NCBI RefSeq assembly: GCF_010894405.1
Contig: NZ_JAAIYA010000008.1
Coordinates: forward strand, 490,851 to 554,850
Origin: Pyxidicoccus caerfyrddinensis
Lineage (GTDB): Bacteria > Myxococcota > Myxococcia > Myxococcales > Myxococcaceae
Reading direction: 5' to 3'
Length of the DNA: 64,000 bases
Shown piece after piece: positions 15,515 through 26,796 of the stretch (positions are counted from its first letter, which is position 1; each line of letters opens with the position of its first letter). A program made the translations under genes and the position numbers. The notes beneath the pieces are model-generated. The model was given only the letters and a program-made list of their open reading frames with translations, searched no databases and was not told the origin of the DNA.

Positions 15515-16891
15515 ATGCCGCTTCACCAACGACTTGGGCTCGTCGCAGCGCTCTGTGCCTCTACCCTCCTGGCTTGTTCGGACCGGCCCTCCACCGAGAG
15601 CGATGCCGGCGTCGAAATGGATGCCGGGAGTCGAACCGATGCCGGAGATCAAAACCCAACGAGTGACGCCGGTGTGGCGGACGGCGGCGGGAGTTCCGAT
15701 GCTGGGACTTCTCTCAAGAACAGCTGCCTGGGGCCTTCGAGCGCCAACGTGGCCAATGCGAGGTTGCCAGCGGGGTACTGTGCATGGACCTGGGCGACCG
15801 TTGCGAATCCGCGAGGGTTGATCGTCGCTCCGAACGGAGACGTTCTGGTGATCGAGCGCACCGGGGGTCGAATCACCGCGCTCTACGATTCGAACGGTGA
15901 CGGCGTTTCGGATTCGTCCGAACGGGCGACGCTGGCCGAGGCCAGCGGGCTCAACCATGGCATCACACTGCACGACGGATATCTCTATGCCTCTTCCGCG
16001 ACGCGCGTCCTGCGTTGGCCATTCGCAACCGGAACGAGAGCAGCGCTGAGCGGCCAGCAAGAAGTGGTGACCGGCATCCCTGCGGGCGGCCATGTCACCC
16101 GGACGATCATCTTCGACGCCGAAGGCCGCCTCTACGTGAGCGTCGGTTCAGCCACGAACGTGGACAACGATTCGACGCGCGCTCGCATTCGTCGCTTCAC
16201 CGCGGCCCAGGTTCAGGCGGGCAACGTGGCTTTCACGGACGGCGAGGTGTTTGCCGATGGCCTTCGGAACGAAGTGGGCCTGCGTTTCGACAGCCAGGGC
16301 CGGCTGTGGGGTGTGGAAAACGGGCGAGACAATCTCAACCGTGCCGACCTCGGGGGCGACATTCACACCGACAATCCCGCTGAAGAGCTGAACCTCTTCG
16401 CCGAAGCCGGGCGGTTCTATGGCTATCCCTACTGCTTCAGTGAGTTCCTGCTTCCGTCTGGTGTGGGAATGGGCCCGACGACGCAGTGGGCAGATCCGGG
16501 CTTCATGAATGATGGCACCCACTCCGATGCGTGGTGCCGCGACGTCAACAATGTGGTGCCTCCGAGGTTGGCGATGCCCGCTCACGTTGCGCCGCTCGAC
16601 ATCGTCTTCTACGACGGCGCGTCCTTCCCGCCCGAGGTGGTCGACGACGCCTTCGTCAGCTTCCACGGTTCCTGGAATCGACAGCCCGCCCAGGGCTACG
16701 AGGTGGTGCGGGTGGTGTTCGAGAACGGGTTGCCGGTTCGCTACGAGCCTTTCTTCGAGTTCGACGGCGCCAGCGACACCGCAGCCAGCTGGCCGCATCG
16801 GCCGGTGGGGTTGGGTGTGGGCCCCAATGGCGAGTTGTTTGTGAGCAGCGACGCGTCAGGCCGAATCATCGCAATCGGCTACCAGCGATAA
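15515..16891 (+). CDS. Lipoprotein with a PQQ-type sugar/sorbosone dehydrogenase beta-propeller
   Basis: The real start is the ATG at 15515, giving 458 residues: a lipoprotein signal with L-L-A-C, a Ser/Asp-rich linker with D-A-G repeats, then a six-bladed propeller of the soluble glucose/sorbosone dehydrogenase family (I-V-A-P-N-G-D-V-L-V-I-E-R, L-N-H-G-I, A-D-G-L-R-N-E-V-G-L-R-F-D, W-G-V-E-N-G-R-D-N, H-G-S-W-N-R). The conserved histidine near L-N-H-G and the arginine in G-L-R-N-E fit the PQQ site. Codon use is visibly less G/C-biased at third positions than neighbouring genes, so recent transfer is likely. It is probably periplasmic or on the cell surface. Confidence 0.85.
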   Translation: MPLHQRLGLVAALCASTLLACSDRPSTESDAGVEMDAGSRTDAGDQNPTSDAGVADGGGSSDAGTSLKNSCLGPSSANVANARLPAGYCAWTWATVANPRGLIVAPNGDVLVIERTGGRITALYDSNGDGVSDSSERATLAEASGLNHGITLHDGYLYASSATRVLRWPFATGTRAALSGQQEVVTGIPAGGHVTRTIIFDAEGRLYVSVGSATNVDNDSTRARIRRFTAAQVQAGNVAFTDGEVFADGLRNEVGLRFDSQGRLWGVENGRDNLNRADLGGDIHTDNPAEELNLFAEAGRFYGYPYCFSEFLLPSGVGMGPTTQWADPGFMNDGTHSDAWCRDVNNVVPPRLAMPAHVAPLDIVFYDGASFPPEVVDDAFVSFHGSWNRQPAQGYEVVRVVFENGLPVRYEPFFEFDGASDTAASWPHRPVGLGVGPNGELFVSSDASGRIIAIGYQR

Positions 16892-16905
16892 CCAGACGCC
16901 CGCGC

Positions 16906-17049
16906 TCAATTCGTGCGCACGTACAGAATCGCGTGGCTCACGCTGACGTAGGGTATCCGTCCGGTGAACGCCGTGCCGGACTGCTTGAGGACGGACGGGA
17001 GCTCTGCTCGGCGGTGGTCGCGAGCCCAGGCGTGAGCGGGTTGATGTGC
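16906..17049 (-). pseudogene. C-terminal coding remnant on the minus strand
   Basis: Minus-strand codons ending at a TGA at 16906 read R-A-E-L-P-S-V-L-K-Q-S-G-T-A-F-T-G-R and I-P-Y-V-S-V-S-H-A-I-L-Y-V-R-T-N. The pattern is protein-like but there is no start, and it is joined to the kinase stop at 17051. A remnant of a lost gene is likely; the family is unknown. Confidence 0.35.
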
Positions 17050-17050
17050 A

Positions 17051-20131
<3,081 letters not shown>

Positions 20132-20165
20132 GCACTCCCTCCTCACGGAGTCCCCGGGCCGAAGG

Positions 20166-20193
20166 CTGACACGGGTGTGTCGTCACGCAACAG
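20166..20193 (+). promoter_or_regulatory. 28-bp element shared with the GH16 upstream region
   Basis: Plus-strand 20166-20193 begins CTGACACGGGTGTGTC and continues GTCACGCAACAG; it matches 25 of 28 bases of the element on the minus strand at 2236-2263. It lies in the kinase/activator divergent region, 104 bases upstream of the activator start, reading toward the activator. A shared operator or activator site is the simplest reading. Confidence 0.4.
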
Positions 20194-20296
20194 CCCGGCC
20201 AGGGCGCGCCGGAGGTGCCGCCCTCGCGACTGGCAGGTGCGGAGCCGCCGTGCCAGCCTCTCACCCGGCGGGCACCGCCGGGACAGCGGGGTCACG

Positions 20297-21610
20297 ATGC
20301 GGACGGACCTGGAGACACAGGAAGACAGCCAGCTGGAGCAGGCCGCGCCGGAGCCACCCCGGCCCGGCCTCGTCTTCGTGTTCTCCGGAGGCGCGCCGCT
20401 GTTCCGTCCCGTTCCCCTCTCCGGTGGCCGGCTCACCCTGGGACGCGAGGGCGTGGGCGACCTGCCCCTGCCGGATGAGCGCCTCTCGCGACAACACGCG
20501 GAGGTGCGCCGCGACGGCTTGCACTGGCACGTCGAGGACCTGGGCAGCCGCAACGGGACGTTCGTGGACGGCGAGCAGGTGGTGGGCCGCCGCACCTTCA
20601 CCAGTCCCCGCGTGCTGCGGTTGGGCAACACGCTGGCCTTGTTCCGCGAGGACGTGCGGCGGCTGGCCGGCGCGGACGTCGTCTCCAGTCCTGACGTGGT
20701 GCGGGGCCCCACCTTCCACGCGGTGCTGGAGCAGGTGACTCCGGCCGCCGTGGCCGGCGACACGCTGCTCATCACCGGTGAGACGGGCACGGGCAAGGAG
20801 CTGGCCGCGCGCGCCTACCACCAGTCCGGTCCCAACGCGCGGGGGCGCTTCGTCGCCATCAACTGCGCCGCGGTGCCCGCCAGCGTGGCCGAGCGGCTCC
20901 TCTTCGGCTCGCGGCGCGGCGCCTACTCGGGCGCGGATGCGGACGCGGAGGGCTACGTGCAGGCCGCGGACCGGGGCGTCCTCTTCCTCGACGAGGTGGC
21001 CGAGCTGTCGCCCGAGGTGCAGGCCAAGCTGCTGCGCGTGCTGGAGACACGCGAGGTGCTGGCACTCGGGGCCTCGCGGGCACAGCCCGTGGACGTGCGC
21101 GTGTGCTCGGCCACCCACAAGGACCTGCGCGCCGCGGTGGCGGCCGGACAGTTCCGCGCGGACCTCTTCCACCGGCTGGCCCAGGCTCGGGTGCGACTGC
21201 CACCCCTGCGCGAGCGACTGGAAGAGGTGCCGTGGCTGCTCGCGCACGCACTACGAGACGCGCCCACTTCCGCCCTCCACGCCACCTTCGTGGAGGCCTG
21301 CCTTGCCCGTGCCTGGCCCGGCAACGTGCGCGAGCTGCTGGGTGAGGCACGGCGCGCAGCGCGTGAGGCCATGTCCTCCGGTAACCGCTCCCTGCGCGCC
21401 GAGCACCTGGACGCGGAGGCGGGCCTTGCGCTGGAGGGGCCTTCCGAATCCACGGCGCCCTCCCCTCCCGCGACACCACCGGACCGCGCCACGCTGGAGG
21501 CCACGCTGGCCGCGCATGGCGGCAACGTCAGCGCGGCGGCCCGAGCACTGGGACTGCACCGCACCCAGCTCTACCGGTTGATGCAGCGGTGGGGATTGGA
21601 AAGCCCGTAG
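20297..21610 (+). CDS. Sigma-54-dependent activator with an N-terminal FHA domain
   Basis: From the ATG at 20297 the protein has 437 residues. An FHA phosphothreonine-binding domain fills about 26-120 (G-R-E at 49-51, S-R-Q-H at 64-67, G-S-R-N-G-T at 83-88). The AAA+ part has Walker A G-E-T-G-T-G-K-E (161-168) and Walker B with V-L-F-L-D-E (228-233). The sigma-54 contact loop reads G-A-Y-S-G-A (208-213) instead of the usual G-A-F-T-G-A. The C-terminus is a Fis-type helix-turn-helix (G-G-N-V-S-A-A-A-R-A-L-G). It is divergent from the kinase-TPR gene; phospho-dependent control through the FHA domain is the expected logic. Binding to sigma-54 with the variant loop needs testing. Confidence 0.92.
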   Translation: MRTDLETQEDSQLEQAAPEPPRPGLVFVFSGGAPLFRPVPLSGGRLTLGREGVGDLPLPDERLSRQHAEVRRDGLHWHVEDLGSRNGTFVDGEQVVGRRTFTSPRVLRLGNTLALFREDVRRLAGADVVSSPDVVRGPTFHAVLEQVTPAAVAGDTLLITGETGTGKELAARAYHQSGPNARGRFVAINCAAVPASVAERLLFGSRRGAYSGADADAEGYVQAADRGVLFLDEVAELSPEVQAKLLRVLETREVLALGASRAQPVDVRVCSATHKDLRAAVAAGQFRADLFHRLAQARVRLPPLRERLEEVPWLLAHALRDAPTSALHATFVEACLARAWPGNVRELLGEARRAAREAMSSGNRSLRAEHLDAEAGLALEGPSESTAPSPPATPPDRATLEATLAAHGGNVSAAARALGLHRTQLYRLMQRWGLESP

Positions 21611-21613
21611 GGA

Positions 21614-21904
21614 CTACTCGTCGCTGACGGAGAACAGCGCCTTGCCGGCCTTGTCGTTGATGCAGGAGACCATGGCGCTGCTGTCCAGCCCGCCAGCGCG
21701 GCGCCGCCCGCCGAGCTTGTAGTGCGAATCGAAGCAGGACTCGAAGTGCTGATCGACGCTGCCGAGACACTCGGCGTCCTTCTCGCAGATCTGCACGAGC
21801 TGCTCGCGCACCTCGGACTTCGCGCTGCTCTTGCTATAGAACTTGTAGCCAATCAGGGCGGCGGCCACCACGAGCCCCAGCCCCAGCTTCTTCAGGTACT
21901 CCAT
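21614..21904 (-). CDS. Small membrane-anchored protein with four cysteines
   Basis: The start is the second ATG (21904), about 11 bases after a GTGGAGTG ribosome site; it gives 96 residues. A single hydrophobic N-terminal helix (L-G-L-G-L-V-V-A-A-A-L-I-G) anchors the protein and leaves a short periplasmic part with four cysteines (Q-I-C-E-K-D-A-E-C, E-S-C-F, V-S-C-I), enough for two disulfides. There is no known domain. It is tail-to-tail with the activator gene, with only four bases between. Confidence 0.6.
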   Translation of the reverse strand: MEYLKKLGLGLVVAAALIGYKFYSKSSAKSEVREQLVQICEKDAECLGSVDQHFESCFDSHYKLGGRRRAGGLDSSAMVSCINDKAGKALFSVSDE

Positions 21905-21988
21905 CTTGGAACACTCCACTGAAAGGGGCCGGGACTCTAACCGCGCGCCGCCGGAGAGTTCCAGGCCCGCTTCGGAGCCGGGACGCGG

Positions 21989-22447
21989 TCAGAGCGCGCG
22001 CTTCATGCCCTCGTGGCTCGCCTCGAAGCCCAGCCGTGCGTAGAAGCGATGGGCGTCAGCGCGGCGCTTGTCGGTGGTGAGCTGCATCAGCCCGCAGCCG
22101 CGCGCACGGGCGCGGGCCATCGCGTCCTCCATCAACTGCTCGCCGATGCGCTGCCCCCGCAGGTCCGCGCGCACGCGCACCGCCTCGACCAGTGCGCGCC
22201 GCATCCCTCCGCGGCTCAGGCCCGGGATGTACGTGAGCTGCAGCGTGGCGATGACCTCGCCCGCCAGCTCGCCCACGATGAGCTCGTTGTCCGATGCTGC
22301 GGAAATCTCATCGAAGGCGGCGCGCACGGCCGGCGTGGGCTCGACGCTGTAGCCCGTGCGCGAGCGGGCAATGGCGTCATCGGCGAGCAGCGCAAGGATG
22401 GTGGGCAGGTCGGCGACAGTGGCGATGCGGAAGGTGACGGGGGCCAT
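21989..22447 (-). CDS. GNAT family N-acetyltransferase
   Basis: The protein of 152 residues has the GNAT layout: an N-terminal strand with A-P-V-T-F-R-I-A-T, a helix with L-P-T-I-L-A-L-L-A-D, a central strand (E-V-I-A-T-L-Q-L-T-Y-I-P-G), and the acetyl-CoA loop R-G-Q-R-I-G at the V-R-x-x-x-R-G-x-G/R-I-G position, followed by A-H-R-F-Y-A-R-L-G-F. The substrate is unknown. Two in-frame ATGs nine bases apart (22456 and 22447) are both possible; the second is favoured because the first three residues look non-conserved. Confidence 0.85.
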   Translation of the reverse strand: MAPVTFRIATVADLPTILALLADDAIARSRTGYSVEPTPAVRAAFDEISAASDNELIVGELAGEVIATLQLTYIPGLSRGGMRRALVEAVRVRADLRGQRIGEQLMEDAMARARARGCGLMQLTTDKRRADAHRFYARLGFEASHEGMKRAL

Positions 22448-22503
22448 GGCCCCCATCTATGCAAATGCCCATGCGCGCGCCACCCGTCTTCGCGACAGCC
22501 CCG

Positions 22504-23649
22504 CTACTGGAACGCTCGGATGGCCTTCACCAGCGCGGCAACGGACTCGTCGCGGACGTTGAGTGGCGGCATGAGGCGGAGCACCTCGGGGTCATGCGAG
22601 CCACCCACCAGGATGCTCGACGCGAGCAGGTGCTGGCGCAGGGCCGACGCACGCGGGCCCACCCGCAGGCCGAGCAACAGCCCCGCGCCGTGAATCTGTC
22701 GCACCACGGTGCCTTCCAGCTCGCGGCGCAGCAGGGCCTCCACGTGGAGCGCGCGCTCCATGAGCCGCTCGTCGCGCAGGATGTCCAGGGTGACGCTCAG
22801 CGCGGCACACGCGAGCGGCCCGCCACCGAAGGTGGAGCCCAGGTCTCCCGACTTGAGGGCCCGCGCCACCGCGGCCGTCATCAGCACCGCGCCCATGGGG
22901 ACACCGGACGCCATGGCCTTGGCGCAGGTGATGAGGTCCGGCGTCACGCCGAAGCGCTGGGCGGCGAATGGCGCGCCCGTGCGGCCGATGCCCGTCTGGA
23001 TTTCATCGAAGATGAGCAGCGTCCCGCTCGCGTCACACGCGCGGCGCAGGGCCTGGAGCCACTCGACGTTCGCAGTGCGCACCCCGGCCATGGACTGGAT
23101 GGGCTCCACGATGACCGCCGCCACGTCGGACAGGTCCGCCGACGCCAGCGCGGCCACGTCGTTGAAGGGCAGCACCCGCTTGGGCACCAGCAGGTCCGCC
23201 AGGGGCTGCGTCAGCTTCGGGTCATCCGTGACGGAGAGCGCCAGCAGCGTGCGCCCGTGCCATCCACCCTCGAAGGCGGCCAGCCGCTTCCGCCCCGTCA
23301 GCAGCAGCGCAATCTTCAGCGCGTTCTCGTTGGCTTCCGTACCCGAGTTGCAGAAGAAGACCGACGCCATGGCCTCGGGCGCGAAGGCCACCAGCTTCTC
23401 CGCGGCGGCGTCGCGCACCGGCAGCGAGGCCGCCGTCGAATAGAACAGGAGCGCGCGGGCCTGGGCCGCCACCGCTTCCGCCACTCGCGGGTGGGAGTGG
23501 CCGGTGGCGCAGACGCAGTGCCCTCCGTACCAGTCCAGATACGCCCGCCCCTGGTCGTCATAGACGCGGTCCTCCTCCCCCCGGTGGATGGGAAACGGAT
23601 AGGGCGCGTAGGTCGGAAGCAGGGCCGGAAGGCCGGGCTGGCTGGACAT
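22504..23649 (-). CDS. Class-III aminotransferase (acetylornithine/LysJ-like)
   Basis: The 381-residue protein carries the class-III set of motifs: an N-terminal D-W-Y-G-G-H-C-V-C-A-T-G-H-S-H-P substrate loop, the PLP phosphate-binding F-F-C-N-S-G-T-E-A-N, the cofactor Asp in L-I-F-D-E-I-Q-T-G, and the Schiff-base lysine in C-A-K-A-M-A-S-G. The length and layout match ArgD and the LysW-linked LysJ. No arginine or lysine gene lies beside it, so the biosynthetic role is open. The protein has all catalytic residues and looks active. Confidence 0.9.
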   Translation of the reverse strand: MSSQPGLPALLPTYAPYPFPIHRGEEDRVYDDQGRAYLDWYGGHCVCATGHSHPRVAEAVAAQARALLFYSTAASLPVRDAAAEKLVAFAPEAMASVFFCNSGTEANENALKIALLLTGRKRLAAFEGGWHGRTLLALSVTDDPKLTQPLADLLVPKRVLPFNDVAALASADLSDVAAVIVEPIQSMAGVRTANVEWLQALRRACDASGTLLIFDEIQTGIGRTGAPFAAQRFGVTPDLITCAKAMASGVPMGAVLMTAAVARALKSGDLGSTFGGGPLACAALSVTLDILRDERLMERALHVEALLRRELEGTVVRQIHGAGLLLGLRVGPRASALRQHLLASSILVGGSHDPEVLRLMPPLNVRDESVAALVKAIRAFQ

Positions 23650-23791
23650 GGGAGTGGAACGAGCTCCTGGCGGTCACATGGCCGCGGTGAGAATGGGCGC
23701 GCATATTATGCAGACCCATTCGCAACACAAGTGACGACCTTCCTATGCCAGCAACCCGCCCGCCTTCATGCATATGCACTGCATGCCTCGG

Positions 23792-24214
23792 TCAGGACTC
23801 TTCGCGCGGGGGCATGGCGGCGATGGTGCCCTGGGCGACGGCCACCAGCGTCTCGCCCTTCTCGGAGAGGGCGAAGATGTCGCAGTGGCACACGGCCTGG
23901 CGCTTCCCCGCGTGCACCGCGCGGGCGCGCGCGATGAGGCGGACGCCGATGGCCGGGCGGACGTAGTTGATCTTGAACTCCGAGGTGACGACGGGCACCT
24001 GCATCGCCGTGCCGCCCGCGAACGTAAGGGCGTTGTCCGCCAGGTAGCTCAGCACGCCACCGTGGGCGAAGCCGTTCTGCTGGCGCAGGTCGTCCTTCAG
24101 GCGGAGCTCGAGCACGGCATCGCCCGGCGAGAGATGGGTCAGCTCCGTTCCCAGCAACGTGCTGAACGACTGCTGTCCGAGCACCTGTCGACCGAGCTGC
24201 AACAGCGCATCCAT
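23792..24214 (-). CDS. Hotdog-fold thioesterase, PaaI type
   Basis: The ATG at 24214 follows the ribosome site AAGGAGGG. The 140-residue product is the size of PaaI-like acyl-CoA thioesterases and has the key loop Q-Q-N-G-F-A-H-G-G-V-L-S-Y-L-A-D (about 47-62), in which the H-G-G and the following D/E/N residues form the active site, then E-F-K-I-N-Y-V-R-P-A for the substrate channel. It probably hydrolyses acyl-CoA esters. A longer upstream frame is not supported. Confidence 0.85.
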   Translation of the reverse strand: MDALLQLGRQVLGQQSFSTLLGTELTHLSPGDAVLELRLKDDLRQQNGFAHGGVLSYLADNALTFAGGTAMQVPVVTSEFKINYVRPAIGVRLIARARAVHAGKRQAVCHCDIFALSEKGETLVAVAQGTIAAMPPREES

Positions 24215-24261
24215 GGGGTGTCCCTCCTTCGTTGCCTGCTGATTCTGCGTGGGCGCTCGAC

Positions 24262-24783
24262 TCACGCCGCGGCCGTCTCGCGCGCCATCCTGCGCAGGAG
24301 GAAGGGCGAGAAGTGGCCGGCGTAGCGCTCCCGCACGCCGGCGAGCCGCCAGTCGCGGCCCGTCACGGTGCGACGGCACGCCGGTGCACCACAGTTGCAC
24401 TCGCGGCGCATGACGTACGTCTCCGCGTCCATCCACAGCGCGTAGTCGGCCGTGAGCTCGCCGCCCGCGGGGATGGGCCGCCTCGCGCAGAGCGTGAGCG
24501 CGTCGTGCATCCACAGGTTCGAGTCACAGGCGTGATTCATGAAGTCGTCGGGGCTGCACTCCTGGTCTGGCAGCGCCGCGATGACCACCCCTTCGGCGAT
24601 GGCCACCGAGGTGTGGTCCCGCACACCTCCGGCGTCGCGCACCGAGGCGGGGAGGATTCGGCCGCCCCAGCGGATGACGAGCTCACCCTCGGCGATGGGT
24701 CGGTCGGTGAAGAGCCCCTGGCCCTGGATGGCGGAGGGGGCCACGTACAGCCCGCTCCTCAGCCAGCCCTGGATGTCGAGCAT
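24262..24783 (-). CDS. SET-domain protein (probable lysine methyltransferase)
   Basis: The 173-residue protein has the SET-domain order: an N-terminal strand with Q-G-Q-G-L-F-T-D-R-P-I-A-E-G-E-L-V-I, then F-M-N-H-A-C-D-S-N for the AdoMet/lysine pocket (NHxCxxN), then E-L-T-A-D-Y-A-L-W and a C-terminal C-N-C-G-A-P-A-C-R, a post-SET zinc motif. Such bacterial SET proteins methylate lysines on cellular proteins. The promoter region upstream holds a dense cluster of TTCTAG/GAATC palindromes, so expression is probably repressed by a TetR- or MarR-type protein. Confidence 0.85.
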   Translation of the reverse strand: MLDIQGWLRSGLYVAPSAIQGQGLFTDRPIAEGELVIRWGGRILPASVRDAGGVRDHTSVAIAEGVVIAALPDQECSPDDFMNHACDSNLWMHDALTLCARRPIPAGGELTADYALWMDAETYVMRRECNCGAPACRRTVTGRDWRLAGVRERYAGHFSPFLLRRMARETAAA

Positions 24784-24794
24784 GCGCGACTCCT

Positions 24795-24823
24795 CTAGAA
24801 TCTGATTCTAGAATCAAGTTCTA
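24795..24823 (-). promoter_or_regulatory. Overlapping TTCTAGAA palindromes upstream of the SET gene
   Basis: CTAGAATCTGATTCTAG (24795-24811) is a perfect 7-3-7 inverted repeat. It overlaps the 12-bp palindrome GATTCTAGAATC (24804-24815) and TAGAA-TCAAG-TTCTA (24809-24823). The group starts 11 bases from the SET start codon, in an AT-rich island in GC-rich DNA. A repressor operator is the likely reading. Confidence 0.5.
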
Positions 24824-25068
24824 ACCGGGGGCCGCCGCCCGCGCAATTGCCTCCAGGTCTCCTACCCACGGGGCCCTTGTGATTCCGCGCACTTGCCCGG
24901 GCGAAAAGCCCCGGGAAATTCGGAGTGTCGATCTCCCTGAGGCTCGTTCGTCGTAGGGCTGGAAGCAGCGCAGACCCGGGCCCTTCACAGAGACCTCATG
25001 CCATGCTGTTCCTGCCCTTCGACTTCATCTTTTGCATGAGCACGCTCGCACGGGAGGCGAGCCCCGCC

Positions 25069-25419
25069 ATGAGCCTCGCGAAGAAGCTGAACCTCAAGGA
25101 CGGAATGAAGACCCGCGTCGTCGGCAAGCCCGCGGGTGTGGACCTCGACGACGTGGTGACCACCACCTCCGCGAAGGCAGAGGGCCTGCTCGTCTTCGTG
25201 AAGAACCTCGCCGAGGTGGACGCGAAGTGCGCGCCCCTCATCGAGGCCGCGAAGGCGGACCGCATCGCGTGGGTGGCGTATCCCAAGGCGGGGCAGCTGG
25301 ACACGGACCTCAACCGGGACATCCTCTGGCGGCACCTGGAGAAGCAGGGCATCCAGGGCGTGCGTCAGGTAGCGCTCGACTCCATCTGGAGTGCCATGCG
25401 CTTCCGCCCGGGCAAGTGA
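25069..25419 (+). CDS. DUF3052-like small protein
   Basis: The ATG at 25069 is eight bases after a CGGGAGGCGAG ribosome site; an in-frame ATG upstream (25036) gives an unlikely extension. The 116-residue product begins K-K-L-N-L-K-D-G-M-K and contains L-L-V-F-V-K-N-L-A-E-V and a D-R-I-A-W-V-A-Y-P-K strand, then W-R-H-L-E-K-Q-G-I, similar to the DUF3052 family. No catalytic motif is clear. It is followed at 25516 by the sigma factor, with a gap of about 96 bases. Confidence 0.7.
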   Translation: MSLAKKLNLKDGMKTRVVGKPAGVDLDDVVTTTSAKAEGLLVFVKNLAEVDAKCAPLIEAAKADRIAWVAYPKAGQLDTDLNRDILWRHLEKQGIQGVRQVALDSIWSAMRFRPGK

Positions 25420-25515
25420 GCGGAGTCCTCGCGCCGCGTGTGTGAGGAGCACGGCGCGGGTGGGACGTCATGCCCGGCCTTGCACGGATGGCCGGGCCTG
25501 CGTAAGTCGAGCGCC

Positions 25516-26796
25516 GTGACGGCCACCGAGACGCAGCGCGCGATTCACGCGGTCTGGAGAATCGAATCGGCCCGGCTCATCGCCGGCCTCACGCGCTTCG
25601 TGCGCGACGTCGGCCGCGCCGAGGAGCTGGCGCAGGACGCGCTCGTCGCCGCGCTGGAGCAGTGGCCGAAGTCAGGCGTCCCGACGAACCCGGGCGCCTG
25701 GCTCATGGCCACCGCGAAGCACCGCGCCATCGACGAAATCCGCCGCAACCAGCGGCTGGAGCGCAAGCACGAGGAGCTGAGCCACGAGATGCAGGCCTGG
25801 CAGGAGCAGTCCACGCCAGACCTGGACGCGGCGCTCGACGACGACGTCGGTGACGACCTGCTGCGCCTGGTCTTCACCGCATGCCATCCGGTGCTGTCGT
25901 CCGAGGCGCGCGTCGCCCTCACGCTGCGGCTGCTCGGCGGCCTCACGACGGACGAAATCGCTCGGGCCTTCCTCGTCCCGGAGCCCACCGTCGCCCAGCG
26001 CATCGTCCGGGCCAAGCGCACGCTGGCCGAGGCGAAGGTGCCCTTCGAGGTGCCGCGCGGGCCCGAGCTTGCCGAGCGGCTGTCGTCGGTGCTCGGCGTC
26101 ATCTACCTCATCTTCAACGAGGGCTACTCCGCCACCGCCGGGGATGACTGGATGCGGCCGGAGCTGTGCCAGGACGCGCTCCGCCTCGGGCGCATCCTCG
26201 CCGGCCTCACGCCCAACGAGCCGGAGGTCCACGGGCTCGTCGCGCTGATGGAAATCCAGGCGTCGCGGATGCGGGCACGCACCGGCCCGACGGGGGAGCC
26301 CATCCTCCTGCTCGACCAGAACCGCGCCCTCTGGGACCAGCTCCTCATCCGCCGCGGGCTCGCCGAGTTGGACCGCGCCGAGCAGAGCGGCGCCCCCCGG
26401 GGCCCATACGTGCTGCAGGCCGCCATCGCCGCCTGCCACGCGCGGGCGCGGACGCCGGAGGCGACGGACTGGGCGCGCATCGCCGGGCTCTACGGCGAGC
26501 TGGTCCAGCTCATGCCCTCCCCCGTCGTGGAGCTGAACCGCGCCGTCGCCATCTCCATGGCCTTCGGCCCCGCGGAGGGGCTGAAGCTGGTGGACGCGCT
26601 GCTGCCGGAGCCCTCGCTCAAGAGCTACCACCTGCTGCCGAGCGTGCGGGGCGATCTGCTCTCGAAGCTCGGCCGCTTCGACGAGGCCCGGAAGGAGTTC
26701 GAGCGCGCTGCCTCGCTCACGCGCAACGCACGTGAGCGCAAGCTGCTGCTGGAGCGCGCCGAGGCGTGCGCCGAGTCCTCCCGGGCGCGGCACTAG
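25516..26796 (+). CDS. ECF42-type RNA polymerase sigma factor with TPR-like C-terminus
   Basis: The start is a GTG at 25516. The 426-residue protein has sigma region 2 (R-F-V-R-D-V-G-R-A-E-E-L-A-Q-D-A-L and A-W-L-M-A-T-A-K-H-R-A-I-D) and region 4 (T-L-R-L-L-G-G-L-T-T-D-E-I-A-R-A-F-L-V-P-E), and a C-terminal half with Tyr/Leu repeats and E-F-E-R-A, the TPR-like extension of group ECF42. That extension may control the factor itself. ECF42 genes usually lie next to a DGPF (YCII-related) protein gene; I do not see one here. Its target promoters are unknown. Confidence 0.88.
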   Translation: MTATETQRAIHAVWRIESARLIAGLTRFVRDVGRAEELAQDALVAALEQWPKSGVPTNPGAWLMATAKHRAIDEIRRNQRLERKHEELSHEMQAWQEQSTPDLDAALDDDVGDDLLRLVFTACHPVLSSEARVALTLRLLGGLTTDEIARAFLVPEPTVAQRIVRAKRTLAEAKVPFEVPRGPELAERLSSVLGVIYLIFNEGYSATAGDDWMRPELCQDALRLGRILAGLTPNEPEVHGLVALMEIQASRMRARTGPTGEPILLLDQNRALWDQLLIRRGLAELDRAEQSGAPRGPYVLQAAIAACHARARTPEATDWARIAGLYGELVQLMPSPVVELNRAVAISMAFGPAEGLKLVDALLPEPSLKSYHLLPSVRGDLLSKLGRFDEARKEFERAASLTRNARERKLLLERAEACAESSRARH

